From Xylogone sp. PMI_703 (Eukaryota; Ascomycota; Leotiomycetes): 64,000 nt of DNA. Of the stretch, positions 11,685-23,588 are shown one piece after another; position 1 is the stretch's first letter; each line of letters opens with the position of its first letter. The stretch is taken from NCBI GenBank assembly GCA_021399445.1, contig JAJTUQ010000002.1, forward strand, positions 1,302,001 through 1,366,000, written 5' to 3'. Position numbers and translations under genes: made by a program. The notes under the pieces are model-generated. The model was not told the origin of the DNA. It was given only the letters and a program-made list of their open reading frames with translations, and searched no databases.

Positions 11685-14600
11685 TAGAGATCTGAGCTGT
11701 CAGGGTCCACACCGCTGTGGTTCGGCAGGCTCTGAGCCGCTACTGCACGACAACAACGGTGTCAAGGGCACAGGAACACAAAGGGAATTCTGTGGGCATC
11801 GTCGCAACCGTACCAATTCTGTCGCATAAGCACCGTGACATCGCGATGCGACCCAGGTACTCGCAATGAGCTTCAGCCTCAGCTGTGTATCCTCCTCGGT
11901 CCATCCAATCGTCCATGGCTGAGTGGTCGCCTGCGCATACTGGCTGTCGCGGCGCTGGCTATAGGAGAACAAAACATCAGCGGCTGCCATTCTGATTGTT
12001 CGAGCTCGTGCAGTCGCGACTGCGAGGCAAACTCATCGAAGCTATGGTGCCCGCGGCGAGGTATATCGAAGGAGGGGAGGGGTGGGTATCGGTTCGGTGG
12101 GATCGAGGCAACCTGGAATCGCTCCTGCCTTCTCTTTACTCGGCGCGCGAGATCGAAAAAGATACAATGTTTTTCCAAGATGGAAAACAGTTCTATGTTG
12201 ATAACGAAGGTCCAGAAAAAGTCTTCAAAAGAATTAAGGAAGGAAGAAGAGAGGAAGACGGTCACTGGGGCGGGTCTCCACTAGGATTGACAGGATGGCA
12301 GGATTGCTTGAATTGTCGCGCCAAGGGAGGAAGCGGGCACTAGGATAGGCTGGAGGGAAAGAGGAGCAAACCAGCCCACCAGATTCTTTTTGCGCAGTTA
12401 ATATTACCACTATTAACTAACTTAATCCCCCCAGCGACGGCAAAGCCCTTATCGATATGAGAGAAGAGTCCGTGCCTCTCGAGGATAATACACGATCCTA
12501 CTTTGCACGCAGAAAAATGGAGATAGAAGGTTTGTCTGCAGAGATGCAACGCTGGAGAAAGTTTTTAGAGGCATCAAACCAGGGCGAAACATTTCAATCT
12601 CTCGGTTGACAGGTTGCTGCGTGACAACGATCCCCTCTGCCCTCTGCACCGCACAGGCGCTGCAGGATGTCGACGAGGGACGGCGACGGGCCCCGTACAT
12701 GCAGCACTGGGCCGGGAACCAGAACGAAAAGAGGATGCACTTGGGATCAAGATTGGGGGGGCCAGTCAAGCCAGTGGACGGTGCTCTGCAGGCGGCTGTA
12801 GGGCAGATCCAGGAGCACGCAGCACGAGGACGCAGCAGAAAAGCAGGACCAGCATCACTCACGGCCCCTGGCGGGCGCTGGGCGTATGGCCGTACGGAAG
12901 GGGGAGCACGAGGGAAGGGCGCTCTTCATCCTGACGACTCTTGCATTGCCTCACCGCAACTTTGCCCGAGGATGATTTGGTTGATTGGACTCTCCCTTTC
13001 GTGCCTCTCTGGCGGGCTCGCGGCCATTGGGTGTGCTGGCGGCGGAAGGGGGCTGGGCGAAGGTTTGCGGTGGAGGACCAGGAGGACGAATATGACCGGC
13101 ACCCCAAGCAACTGCGAGGGCCACGTTCAAGGCGCGCGTTGCGGTTGGCTCAACGGCTGCCTCAGGTCGCCCGGCTCTCCCACAAGCTCCCACAAGCGCA
13201 AAACCAGCCCACTCAGCGATCAGGACATCACACACTCAATCTCAATTACAGTGCTGTACAGTACAGTACCGTTGCAGTGCAGTTACCGTCCTGGAACTAC
13301 CTCTCTGCGCGTGTCCACGCGTCATGATTCGCGAGCCCCTCCCGGCCACGAATCGAGATGGGAACAGCAAATGAAACCGCAGGAACATCCCCAGGGCTGC
13401 AGTCAGTGAATGGCAGCGACCACGATGCCACGCAAGAGGCCTCCCTCTGTACCGTATGGTAGATAAATACTCTCTAAGGTACTTACCTACGCGGTCCTTG
13501 AGACCACCACCATCAAAGAAGTGTGATATCGAAAATGGAAGTAGGGGTCCAAAAGTGTGTCCGCTGACTCTCTTCGCAGTTCCGTAAGAGGAGGTCCAAC
13601 AATAGCATTACGACTTGTGACTTGGACTTGGACTTGCAACTGCCGACTGCCGTACGACTCCCAACGCCACGCTAAACAATTGTGAGCTGTCATACTTTGG
13701 TTCTGTCGAAGGCGCGCTTCATGGCACTCGTGCTATCTTCTCTCCTTTTTTCGGCCTCTTACACCCAGATGCGACTTTCTTACTACCTGGCGACTACATA
13801 CGTCCATGTTTCCGGCTTCTAGCCATGTATAGCTGCGCTATGCTGTACCTACATACGTACAGTACGTACGTATAATACTCTACATCTTCCGTACATAAAC
13901 GATATAAAAAAATACAGTCATGAGTAACACCATCATACTACTGCTAGCACTGTCGTTGGGCACTCATATCGCGCTAGTCACCTCTCCCCACATGGTTCCT
14001 GTCTAAATACAGCGGTGGACTTGTACAGCACAGCACCTGTCGGTCTCACTACTGCTGCTACTTGTAATAAGACGGGCATGATCCTCTCTCGCGAGGTCGG
14101 GAGTCACGGCAGCAGGGCGCTTCCAAAACAACTCAGCAGGACTAATGCAGCAAACCTTCCACCGCTTCTTTCCAGAACCTCGACATCTAGAGCTCAAGTC
14201 CGTAGATGTTTTATCATCACGTGATAGAAGCCCCTCACCTATTGATTTCGCAAGGCGGAGATAATCGATAACTTAAGATACGGGTGGCTGGGCGAAATGG
14301 GAGGGGCTGGGCTAGGTCCCGAATCGGCTCCTGACGTCAGATCCTGACTTATTTTGGCAGAATGAAAATATTACACAACGGACCGCAATCTCTCTTAAGA
14401 AGGAACTAACCTCTGCACCCGAGGGAAAAGAAAAATCGAAGAACATGGCGCCTCAATAAGAAAAAATGGGGCCCTGCTAAAAGACCAATTTATCATACTA
14501 TGCATCTCTACTTCTGCCAAAATTAAACGCGGCTGACGAGGTGGTTAATGTAACGGTGTAGCCGTGGAGAAGCTCCCTCGACTAATGATATCCCACTTTC

Positions 14601-14685
14601 TCTACCACAGGACTGTTCTATTCCCTTTTAACTTCAATTGCTGGGCCTAAGCGAGGGCTAGACGTCGTGCGTGTTCTGCTCAATC
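11685..14685. other. 3 kb divergent intergenic region
   Basis: Shared upstream region of the giant gene (-) and the M20 peptidase (+). Short open frames exist on both strands, none with a recognisable motif or splice structure. The 12600-13300 part looks GC-rich. It holds a CACGTG palindrome at 14218-14223, an odd palindrome at 13854-13868 and several TACAGTAC-type words near 13254-13270. Confidence 0.55.
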
Positions 14686-15979
14686 ATGAGGATATCAAGG
14701 ATCTCATCAGCAGCACTGTTGTTGCTAGCCAATTGCGTTTATACTTCGTCAATTGATAATCAACAACCTCTTACCGGCGATGCCAGCAGCACCGAGAGCT
14801 TGAAGGGCTCCTTGTCGCTCATTGACCTCCACAAAGCCCTCGTCGAGTATGAGTCCATCACGGGAAACGAGCACGGTGTCGCCAAGTTCCTAACTGAGTA
14901 CCTTGAAGGTCTCAATTTCACTGTAGAAGCGCAGGAAATTAGTGGATCTGCCCCTGCATCCGAATATGTCCCTGACGAAAACCAGAAGCTGAGGTCGAGG
15001 TCGCGTGAGAATATCTTTGCGTATGTTGGCTCGTCACGTAAGACGCGGACGCTGGTTACCTCGCATATTGACACCGTGCCGCCGTTCTGGCCCTACGAGA
15101 GACGAGGCGATGAGATCTGGGGTCGAGGCACCGTCGATGCCAAGGGTAGCGTCGCTGCACAAATAAAAGCCGTTGAGGAACTTCTTGCAGGAGGTGCCAT
15201 CGCCGAGGGAGATGTGGCATTACTCTTTGTGGTGGGAGAGGAAACTGGAGGGGATGGCATGCGGAAGGCTAATCACCTGGGCCTGAAATGGGATACGGTC
15301 ATCTTCGGCGAGCCCACCGAGCTGAAGCTTGCTAGTGGACATAAAGGCATTCTGAGTCTCAAGATCCATGCCAAAGGCAAGGCGGGACATTCTGGGTATC
15401 CCGAACTAGGCAGGAATGCTAATAGCATGCTTATTCCGGTGTTATACGCCGTGTTGAATGCAGAGCTACCCTGGAGTGAGAAATATGGAAACACGACACT
15501 CAACCTTGGGAGAGTTGAGGGCGGTGTTGCAGCGAACGTCATTGCCGAGGAGGCATTTGCTGATATTGCTCTCCGGATAGCAGCTGGGACTCCTGCCTCT
15601 GTTAAGAAAATACTCTCGGATGCCATTGAGAAGACCGGCCAAGAGGTCGATGTGGAGTTTGGTTATGGGTATGGACCAGTTTATATCGACAGTGATGTCG
15701 AAGGTACGTATAATTGGTTTATAAAGGAATTTCCCTCTGTTTTGTTTCATCCGTGATTTGCAGAGCAGTATAATCTGACGCAATTGCTTAATAGGCTTCG
15801 ACACAATCGTTGTGAACTACGGTACGGATATTCCTAATCTTGAAGGCGACCATAAGAGATATCTCTACGGCCCTGGGGATATTCTGGTAGCTCACTCAGA
15901 TCACGAACATTTAAAGGTGTCTGATCTTGAGACTGCTGTGAAGGGATACAAGACTCTGATTGAGCATTCACTGAAATAG
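14686..15979 (+). CDS. Secreted M20-family metallopeptidase
   Basis: Zinc carboxypeptidase/aminoacylase-type hydrolase of the M20 family, expected to cleave peptide or acyl-amino-acid bonds outside the cell or in the secretory path. Exons 14686-15703 and 15795-15979 give 400 aa. The frame extends upstream only to a GTG, so the first ATG at 14686 is used; it gives a clean N-terminal signal peptide (basic start, Ala/Leu core, about 22 residues). Metal and catalytic residues are visible: His127 and Asp129 in the HIDTVP motif, Asp151 in the DAKG motif, the Glu185-Glu186 pair, and a late His373 in an AHSDHEH context contributed by exon 2. The Gly-His-Ser-Gly dimerisation-type region is present. 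The exact substrate is unknown; fungal relatives are often named carboxypeptidase-S-like or acetylornithine-deacetylase-like. It diverges from the giant gene and converges on the HAD gene with about 110 bp between stops. Confidence 0.9.
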
Positions 15980-16090
15980 ACTTGATATTTGGGTGCGACA
16001 TATATCTCCCGGTTCAGTTTTCAGAGAATGATGATCTTATATGTATATTTACATGACGAGATGACGCCTTGTCATCCCAAAAACTTACAA

Positions 16091-17122
16091 TTATCTTTTC
16101 TGGAACAGCGGGCTTTCTATAAATTCAGTAAAATCTCTAGCCCAATACACTCTTTCCTTCGCATCATCTTTACTGCTATAGGTCTTGACATGGTCGACCT
16201 GTATACCAATTCTCTCCATAGTCTCCAGTAACTTACTCTCTCCATCTGAAATAACCACCCCCGCTACTCCATTCTCAGTAAGACACTCAATATCCGTACC
16301 TGAATCACCAAAATAAACGACCGTCATACGATCTCGACTCACACCAGACTGAGCCTCCCACTTATCCAACAACTTCCTCATAACAGCCAACTTATCCCCC
16401 GAGGTAGTCACAACCGAACCCCGTCCATCCGGACTGTCACTAATCCCAGGTCCCCGAATACACCCATCCTCCTCAGCACAATTCGCCAGGATATCAACCT
16501 CTCTACTACTACTACCGTTCTCCTCCCCATCCCCCAACGCAGCAGAAACAACCCCACGAACAAACTCCTCAGAAAAATTGACCGAGACGATTCCCCACCT
16601 AGCACCATCACCTCCATCCTCCTCAACCTTCCTCACCAGATCCCCAAACCCAGGCCTAATAACCACGACATCCTCGCCATGATCACGACTACGGCCAGCT
16701 CGCACCGCCTCCCGACCAGCCTCCTCCCACTCCCCCGGCGCAATACCCCTGAAGATCCCCGACTGGCTCACGCGAGCGAAGCTTCTTACTTCCACGTCGC
16801 CTAGACTGCGCTGGAATGCGATTTCTTGCTCCAGGGTCCTGCGGGATGGGGCGGGGGTTGTGTAGGTTCTGATGTGGGAGGTGTAGTCCTGGGCGTACTT
16901 GGCGAGGATGTCGTTGTTGTAGACGGAGGTGTAGTCTGTTTTGGACTTGGACTTTTGTCTGGAGAGGGCGAAAGTGAAGAGGGTGGTTATGGTGTCTTTG
17001 GTGGTGATTGTGCCGTCGAAGTCGAGGACTATGGATAAGGGATTGGGTTGTTTACATGTTGCCATTCCTCTTCTTGGTATCTTGGTGCTGGTGCTTCGTC
17101 TGAGGAGGAGCTTTGAGAGCAT
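16091..17122 (-). CDS. HAD-superfamily phosphatase
   Basis: Single-exon gene of 343 aa. The open frame extends to a TTG at 17185, but the first ATG is at 17122 and I place the start there. The haloacid-dehalogenase motifs are complete: nucleophile Asp34 and acid/base Asp36 in DFDGT, a Ser in the SVNFS strand (motif II), a Lys in GDKL (motif III) and the acidic pair in GDSGTD near residues 272-277 (motif IV). This layout fits small phosphatases of the phosphoserine-phosphatase-like subgroup; the substrate cannot be told. The first 20 residues are rich in Leu, Arg and Ser without acids, which could be a mitochondrial presequence, or translation may begin at the second Met (residue 20). Part of the coding sequence (about 16400-16760) uses many C-ending codons. 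Confidence 0.85.
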   Translation of the reverse strand: MLSKLLLRRSTSTKIPRRGMATCKQPNPLSIVLDFDGTITTKDTITTLFTFALSRQKSKSKTDYTSVYNNDILAKYAQDYTSHIRTYTTPAPSRRTLEQEIAFQRSLGDVEVRSFARVSQSGIFRGIAPGEWEEAGREAVRAGRSRDHGEDVVVIRPGFGDLVRKVEEDGGDGARWGIVSVNFSEEFVRGVVSAALGDGEENGSSSREVDILANCAEEDGCIRGPGISDSPDGRGSVVTTSGDKLAVMRKLLDKWEAQSGVSRDRMTVVYFGDSGTDIECLTENGVAGVVISDGESKLLETMERIGIQVDHVKTYSSKDDAKERVYWARDFTEFIESPLFQKR

Positions 17123-18232
17123 GAGATAAGGGGAGGGTTTATTTCTGTTACTTAGTCTTTGATTTCCCCTTTTTTTCTCATGCAAGGAGTAAGAAAATTT
17201 GGGTTGATATTGTACAAATATTTGATTGGTGTTTACTTTTTACGGATTAGTTTCAATTCATGATTGAATTAAATGGAGTTACTACGTTGATTTCCGTTTA
17301 TTTGTAGAGTACTGGGGGTTAAGAAACATGTTCTTCCGTTTTAGCTACATTCTGATACAACTTGCGAGGTACAAACCTCTGCGGATATTTTGAGTATCCG
17401 GCTTGGACGAATCAGGTGCGTGAGACAAGTCTCCGGTCGGCGGGGTGGTTGCATGCACGTGCGACTCGGATCAGGCTGGGCCCGCAGCGGAGGATGACTG
17501 TCTGCCTTATGGCAACAGTAAGCAGCCCACGCCCAAGAAAATATCCCAGATCGGATTCACAAGCATCGGTAAGAAGACTTGGATAATTTATCCAAGTAGG
17601 AAAAAGAGTTCTACGCTTTTACCTTGTGCATCAGCACGATCGTGGTGCAAAATTCCATGTTGTAAGGGCCTCTGCATCTTTCATTTTCGTCCTCGTCTTG
17701 GATAGCGCGCCTGCTTGCCCTGCGGCCGCGAGGAAACCCGCTGAGGGAGTGCGGGCGCTTAATCACTACTAACTTCAAGAATGACTAGCATCTCGAAAAG
17801 TTGAGACGATTCCTTTTAACCACGAAGGTTATTGTGAGCTATAATTACATCGCTCTGCTACCGGCTCCTGCGTTACCTGACGTCGCTGCATATAATAGTT
17901 TGTGTTTGGACGGCTAGTCAGCGTCCGTAGGAACTGGCGCACTGGGTATATCTGCATTGTCGCACTCAGGAATCACGCCGCTCGAGGGGAAGATACGGTA
18001 TGGGACTGCACCCACGCACACAACATTGACACCAGTAGATTGATAGCACAAGGATAGAGACGAAACGGACTTCCTCGAACCTCCTTGATCTCGGTGGATC
18101 GGGAGTCCCTGTCCATCCAGCAGTTTCGGCATAGCCTCAAAGGCTCAGCCACCGTACCTGGTGAGGCTGATCGCAAACGTCGTCCGGTCCAAAACCTTTC
18201 ATTGTTCTAAGAACAGCAACACGGTGACGACA
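17123..18232. other. Divergent promoter region of HAD gene and crzA
   Basis: 1.1 kb between two outward-reading genes, with no supportable gene. AT-rich near 17160-17330. The right end carries two inverted AGCCTC/GAGGCT words described separately. Confidence 0.6.
18133..18168. promoter_or_regulatory. Candidate Crz1-type binding sites
   Basis: AGCCTC at 18133-18138 and its reverse complement GAGGCT at 18163-18168 lie 65-100 bp before the crzA ATG. GAGGCTG-like words match the calcineurin-dependent response element described for yeast Crz1. Autoregulation is inference. Confidence 0.35.
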
Positions 18233-20520
18233 ATGGATCAACAACGCGGCAGGTCACCGTCTGGTGGTCTTCAACAATCTCACATAAATCAGACCCATTC
18301 GCCTGCGGGGCAGCATTTCCAGGACAATGAGGGAGCGATTGGTCTGGGTCTGGGTCTGCATACACCTCAAGGCAGCAACAATCAGTTTCTGAATTCAGGG
18401 GCTTTCGACACAAATGACGGTATACAGTCGTTTATGGAGAATAGTGAATACTTGAATCAGCAGGGCCAAAACTATAATCAGGGCCTTAGTGACACAGACT
18501 ATATACAGAACAATAGCTTCACCCCACAATTTAAGCAGGAAGATCAGGGCTCCCCCTATATACAACAGCAGCAGACAAGCTTTACACAAGAGCTCCTTGG
18601 CACAAACCTCTCTCCGAACTACAACGAGAGAGACTTTGCGCTCTTCTCATCCCAGGGCAACCCGAACGATCAATTCGACCCATCCCTTTTTGTGAACGAG
18701 CTCTCCCCACAACCAACAAATCAATCCATCAACCCTGCCGAGCTGAACATGTCCTCTCCTCCACATCACTCACCAACTCCTCCCAATATGTTGCAGCCAG
18801 ACAGACGCTCGCCATCGTCGGCACACCAATCTCCATCATTCAACCAACACACCTTCAGTCCCAGCCAACTCCAACCTTCTCCCAGTCACTCTCGACATGC
18901 TTCGTTAGGACCCGAAAGTGCCGCATTTCCCCAAGGTATACCACCAGCTGACTGGGGAATGCTCCCTTCTCAGTTTACTACGCATCGAAGAACTCCTTCC
19001 GAATATTCAGATGTCTCGGCGTCATCCGTCCATCATTCTCCCAATCTAGGGCATCATGACACCTTCGATTCTATCGATCAGGGCCATTCCCCAATGCAGA
19101 ATGCTCAAGATGCTGGCCTCTATCAGGAGGTCCTCTCTATCGGAAACTTCTCTCTCTCCGATCCTCAGATTCAACACTCAAGCCCAAGGCCAGGTCTGAG
19201 CCCAGCACATAGCCCCGCGATTTCCCCCCGACTCGGCCCTCAACAGATGCCGAATATGAGCCAACCTAATTCTTTCATGCTCGGTATGAACAATGGGTTT
19301 GTACCATCGAATAATATGTATGGGGCTCAGAATCAGGAGACGCTCGGTCAGAGCCAGTCGAATAATAACAGCTCGGATATGGGCCAGGCGCAGCAGATGG
19401 TTCCACCAGAGATTAATGTCGAATTTGCACCAGCATCGAGGCAGAACAGCTTTGAACCAAACAAGCCTGCCACCTTTGATCAAGATGCCTTAACTCCTCC
19501 AGATAGAGGTATGTATTCTGCCTGCCACCCCCTATCGGGGGCCTATTAACAAATATAACAGGTCGAAATCGACGTCGAGCGATCTCAGATCCTTACACCA
19601 CATCTGCGGTGCCTCGTACACCTAGCATGTCACCTGGCCTTGGTTCAAATCTCAATCGGTCCCCTGGACCTCCTTCACGCTCGTTATCTCCAAATGACAG
19701 ATCTGGCGCTTCGTCTCCCAACAGACGTCGACAGTCAACTTCATCATTACCTAATCGGGAATACTACCTTGGTCTGGCTGATCCTGATTATCAAGGTAGT
19801 AATGCCGAAGGAGGCAACGCCAAACGTGTACAGAAACATCCCGCTACATTTCAATGCACTCTGTGCCCTAAACGCTTTACGAGAGCATACAACCTACGTT
19901 CTCATCTGCGTACACATACTGACGAGCGTCCATTCGTCTGTACAGTGTGTGGTAAAGCATTTGCTCGGCAACATGATCGAAAACGTCATGAAGGGCTACA
20001 TTCAGGAGAAAAGAAATTCGTATGCAAAGGCGAGCTTAAACAGGGTGGACAATGGGGATGTGGCCGTCGCTTTGCACGTGCCGATGCATTAGGTCGACAC
20101 TTCAGATCCGAAGCCGGGCGTATATGTATAAAGCCCCTTCTTGATGAAGAAGCAATTGAACGGCAAAGAGCGTGGCAAGAACAACGTTTACAAAATATGG
20201 CACAGAACATGCAGCAACCTCAAATCATGACTGCGGATGGTTTCCCCATGGATGCCAGTGGTAACTACACACTGCCTGCCGCGTTGCTCGCACAGTATCC
20301 TGCACTGGCTACCTTAAGTTGGTCTAACATGCCACAAGATGACGTCAATATAGATGATGATCCCAGTGGCCGAAGTAGCTTTGATGCCAGTGGCTCAGAG
20401 TATTATGATGAGGATAATGATGGTGGTTATGTGTCCAGTGGGCCAGGTCCACAAGGCTTTGGTCAACCACAGATGCACGACGCATACAATGGGTACTCAA
20501 GTGACATAGGTGGCCGATAA
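18233..20520 (+). CDS. crzA: Calcineurin-responsive C2H2 transcription factor
   Basis: Ortholog of Crz1/CrzA, the factor dephosphorylated by calcineurin and moved to the nucleus on calcium, cell-wall or ion stress. Exons 18233-19508 and 19562-20520 give 744 aa; the intron is 53 bp and the junction restores a Gly codon. The frame runs upstream to a GTG, but the first ATG is at 18233. The N-terminal half is Gln/Asn/Ser/Pro-rich with many SP sites. Zinc fingers lie at about residues 521-608: two classical C2H2 fingers, then a third with a long insert and an atypical Cys-His spacing, the pattern specific to CrzA. A Pro-x-Ile-x-Val-Glu stretch at 392-397 resembles a PxIxIT calcineurin-docking site. 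The tail is acidic. It converges with the GGTase-I beta gene. Confidence 0.95.
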
Positions 20521-21001
20521 TGGGTATTTAATGTAAACTCATTACTGTCATATTATGTGCTTCTCCCTTTTGTGTAGTTGTCAGGATGGGATTGTCATGT
20601 GTAACGAGCATGGGATAACACTTGGAGCCAAGTTTGCTCCCTAGCGCATTTAGATACCATATGTATTTTCTTTCTTTCTTCTTTGGTTTATTCTTTGCGT
20701 GTTGGTCTTCCGGGGCATATGCTATGCCGTTTATGTAGCTAGCTTTTAGATTAACGTTGAGATTCGGGCAGTCGGTAAGCCATGACTGCTATCTGCTATC
20801 TTATGAACTCGTTATTTTTTTTTCTTTCGGATTCCTCATTCCGTTTCATTTACCCTTCCGTGCCTCATTACACCGCTCCATCACGTAGTCATAGTCATGA
20901 TTTTGGGTATCCTTCATTGCCGCACCGTAATTCCGGGTATCCCTGCCCTATTTGGAAGCACGATCCCTTGCACATCACTACTACCACCAAATAAAATCGA
21001 A
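20521..21001. other. Convergent 3' intergenic region
   Basis: 480 bp between the crzA stop and the stop of the opposing prenyltransferase gene. T-rich, presumably two 3' UTRs; nothing else seen. Confidence 0.6.
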
Positions 21002-22415
21002 CTATATCTGAATACGCTTTATCTTCTCTTTGGCTTCAGTACTGATACAGAGCGCCGAATCCAGCGCTTTTATGCCTGGTTCTTTCATCACCGAGAGGGC
21101 TGCGAGACCCAGATAAGAGTGATAGATGTCTGACAGAGCATTAGACAATGGCAGATGAAAAAGATAGTTTTGGTAAGAGAAAAGAGAAAGGAAAAAAAAA
21201 AGTTTTACAAACCTGGAGGATGTCCTGGGAACTTTGCAAACCCCCCGATTCTGTGCTGGGTCTTTTCAAATAGGAATCGACGGGTTGCTTCTTTGTCTAT
21301 GACGTTGACGTGGCCAAGCATCTTGAGGGTTGACATTAGCTGGCTATTACTATTAGGAGCTATGGTATAAGGTGAAGTTAATCTCACATCAAGTGATCCA
21401 GATACCCAAAAGCAGTAACAGGTATCTGGAAGTTTATTCCATCGGCCATTAAAACCCGCGCATAGTTTATGTGCGCTGTCAGAATCTTCGTAAACCCCAA
21501 CCATGCTGTGGCGTAAATATAATTCTTTCTCCTCAGGGGATTTTGGTTCTATGAATTCAATCTGTCTTGATACCAGCCAATGAATAGCTGCGGGGATATC
21601 TATGAGAGCTTCTTCAGAGCTAGGAGATGAGCTGGGAAGACGGCCAAGCAGAGAGAGTGTGGCAATAGCACAATATGTATACCCAGCTGGAGCATATCAG
21701 TTACGAACAGATCCAATATTCAAGTACTTACTTACCATGAGATTCATGCAATGAGGATTCTGAGATACCCCCATCGTACGTCTAATGATCAGTTAATAAT
21801 GTGGTGTTCGTCCACAGAGACAGCTCATACCTGGCCAGAACGGATATGATTAACAAGTTTTTCAACATTAATATCAGAGTCTTCATCATCTTTTGCATCG
21901 CCCCTTAGCATCCACCGAATTGCGGTGGCAACATAGCAGTATCGCATGTCTCTACCCCCCTCAATAGTCCCGTCAGGAGAGACCAGCTCTCCAAAGCTTC
22001 CATCTTCTCTCTGCAAAGTCTTCAGCCATCTCAGGCACTCTAACCTCTTAACTTGTGCAAAATCACCAACAAAACTTAACACAATGAGAGCAAAGAACGT
22101 AGCTGGCAGGTTGGCAGGATCCGTCTGTTTACCTCCTGACTCCGCATAGTACTCATCAGGGAATCTATGATTTGGAGAGCCACAGAACCCACCATTTGGA
22201 TGTTGGCATCTGAGAGCCCAGTTCTTAATATTCTCTCGCTCCTCTGTTGGAAATGTATCCGCCCCAGCACCCAGAATGTCAAGAGCTGAGAGAATGAAGA
22301 AGCCCAGCGACATGCGTGAGGAGTCGGTACTCGTGTACTCCGTTGGAAGCAACGTTCTCAGACATCTTTTCCAGTACTTGATATGTCTGTCTACCTCAAG
22401 CTTAGGCTCTCCCAT
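21002..22415 (-). CDS. CDC43: Geranylgeranyltransferase type I beta subunit
   Basis: Catalytic beta subunit of protein geranylgeranyltransferase I, which attaches a C20 lipid to CaaX proteins such as Rho and Cdc42. Five exons: 21831-22415, 21736-21781, 21388-21686, 21213-21339 and 21002-21129, total 394 aa, all phases consistent. The frame opens with TTG farther upstream, but the first ATG at 22415 gives the expected start just before the HIKYW helix. Family marks: the N-terminal RHIKYWKRCL block, the YTSTDSSRM region, repeated Gly-Gly-Phe and Gly-Ser-Phe prenyltransferase motifs, the Asp and Cys zinc ligands in LPDTCYCFW (exon 3), and the His zinc ligand in YHSYLGLAAL (exon 5). The 46-nt second exon encodes the YDGGI motif. 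It shares a 328 bp divergent promoter with ILM1. Confidence 0.93.
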
Positions 22416-22743
22416 CTTTGCCTTAGGAGACGTATTGGTTCTCAGGATAACCTCACTTGGATTCCTTCCCCTCTTCTGCCACTGACAGTTTGGGGTCACC
22501 GTCAATTACGCGGGGCAAGGCTGTGTGGCTAAGCCCTGAGGCTGAGGTGCAACCCCTGCCGCCCGAATTCTCCGAGTTTAGTGTGTTGTTTCAGGGCTTC
22601 TACCGTACCCGTACCGTACCTGGACACAGCTCGCGAGTACGTCATACACGGCTTTTTTGCTGTGTATTCTTCTGCCCCTTATACTGAAAAATCGAGCTGC
22701 ACCGACTGGTTATCACCTCAATCCTACGCTCTAGACAGCAGTC
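22416..22743. promoter_or_regulatory. Divergent promoter, CDC43 and ILM1
   Basis: 328 bp between two outward start codons. Contains a direct TACCGTAC repeat near 22604-22620. No other element recognised. Confidence 0.5.
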
Positions 22744-23378
22744 ATGGGGCTCTTTTCGGCAAAAACAATCATCAGCTCCCTGGCTCTTTTTCATATCACT
22801 ATAGGCTTTTTCTTCCTCACCTCTCCTGGTACAATTGCAGAGCAGTCGCTGGTACACATTCTTGGGGATGCTATGGGCTTGGTAAGATAAAATTAGGGTA
22901 TAGGAAGTAGCATTTTTGACTTGGTTTCTAGCCGGAAGCTCGCTCCTTCGATATCAAATCAGACTCTTTGGCCTTCCTTGCTGCCGTGCTCCTAGTTTTC
23001 GGCATCAGCGACCTCATAGCAGTGTCATTGCCGGAGGAAATAGGACACTACCACTGGGGATCTCAAGGTTAGTACTTACTCTCAGTATCAGTACTACAAT
23101 GAATGTCTAGCTTACGGAAATTAATAGCTCCTGTTCGACTTATGGTATTCTTGGGTCTTGTCATTTACTCATACTCATTCTCGGCCTCGTCTCCTCTTTA
23201 CGATCCATCAACATATCGGGAAAGCTCGTGGGGGGAGGGATTAAAGAACAGAGTCCTGTTTTCTTGGGCGTTTTTGGAAATGGTTACGTGGTTCTGGGCA
23301 TATTCGACTCTGAGGGAGGAAAGAAGGGAGTTTCTCATGCGTGAAGCACGAAGGAAGGCCGATGAAGATATGATGTAA
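22744..23378 (+). CDS. ILM1: ILM1-like membrane protein
   Basis: Small membrane protein of the family named for Increased Loss of Mitochondrial DNA in yeast; its molecular role is unknown. Exons 22744-22881, 22932-23067 and 23128-23378 give 174 aa with all phases closing; introns are 50 and 60 bp. About four hydrophobic segments are visible: residues about 8-25, 57-77, around 95-110 and 131-148. The C-terminus is a charged Arg/Glu helix. No signal-peptide cleavage site is obvious. It is transcribed away from CDC43 and toward NAA25, whose stop lies only 210 bp beyond its own. The family assignment rests on length, membrane layout and overall sequence look. Confidence 0.8.
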
Positions 23379-23588
23379 AGTAAGTCTTCCAACTGTATAA
23401 GCAGCCTTTTCGTGAAGTTTGTATAGTATTTGAGGCTGCAATTGGATATAGAATTTTCTATGTTACTATCTAAGTTAAGGCAGTAAAGATCCGGTTCCTC
23501 TCCAGTACCACGCATTTGGAGAATCAGATTTTGATGCGCTATTCTGAGTGACTTTTTTGTAAACTCAGATAACATCACAAACCGTAAA

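Noticed and set aside
12606..13409. Open frame of about 267 codons in the 3 kb gap
   Set aside because: Begins with TTG, overlaps several other frames on both strands, lies in locally GC-rich DNA where stops are rare, and shows no domain or signal.
16826..17038. Plus-strand Val/Gly-rich frame opposite the HAD gene
   Set aside because: Antisense shadow of a gene with complete catalytic motifs on the other strand.
23198..23578. Minus-strand frame of 126 codons that could extend NAA25 past its stop
   Set aside because: It overlaps the last exon of ILM1 and needs an extra intron; the NAA25 C-terminus already ends at a family-like position.
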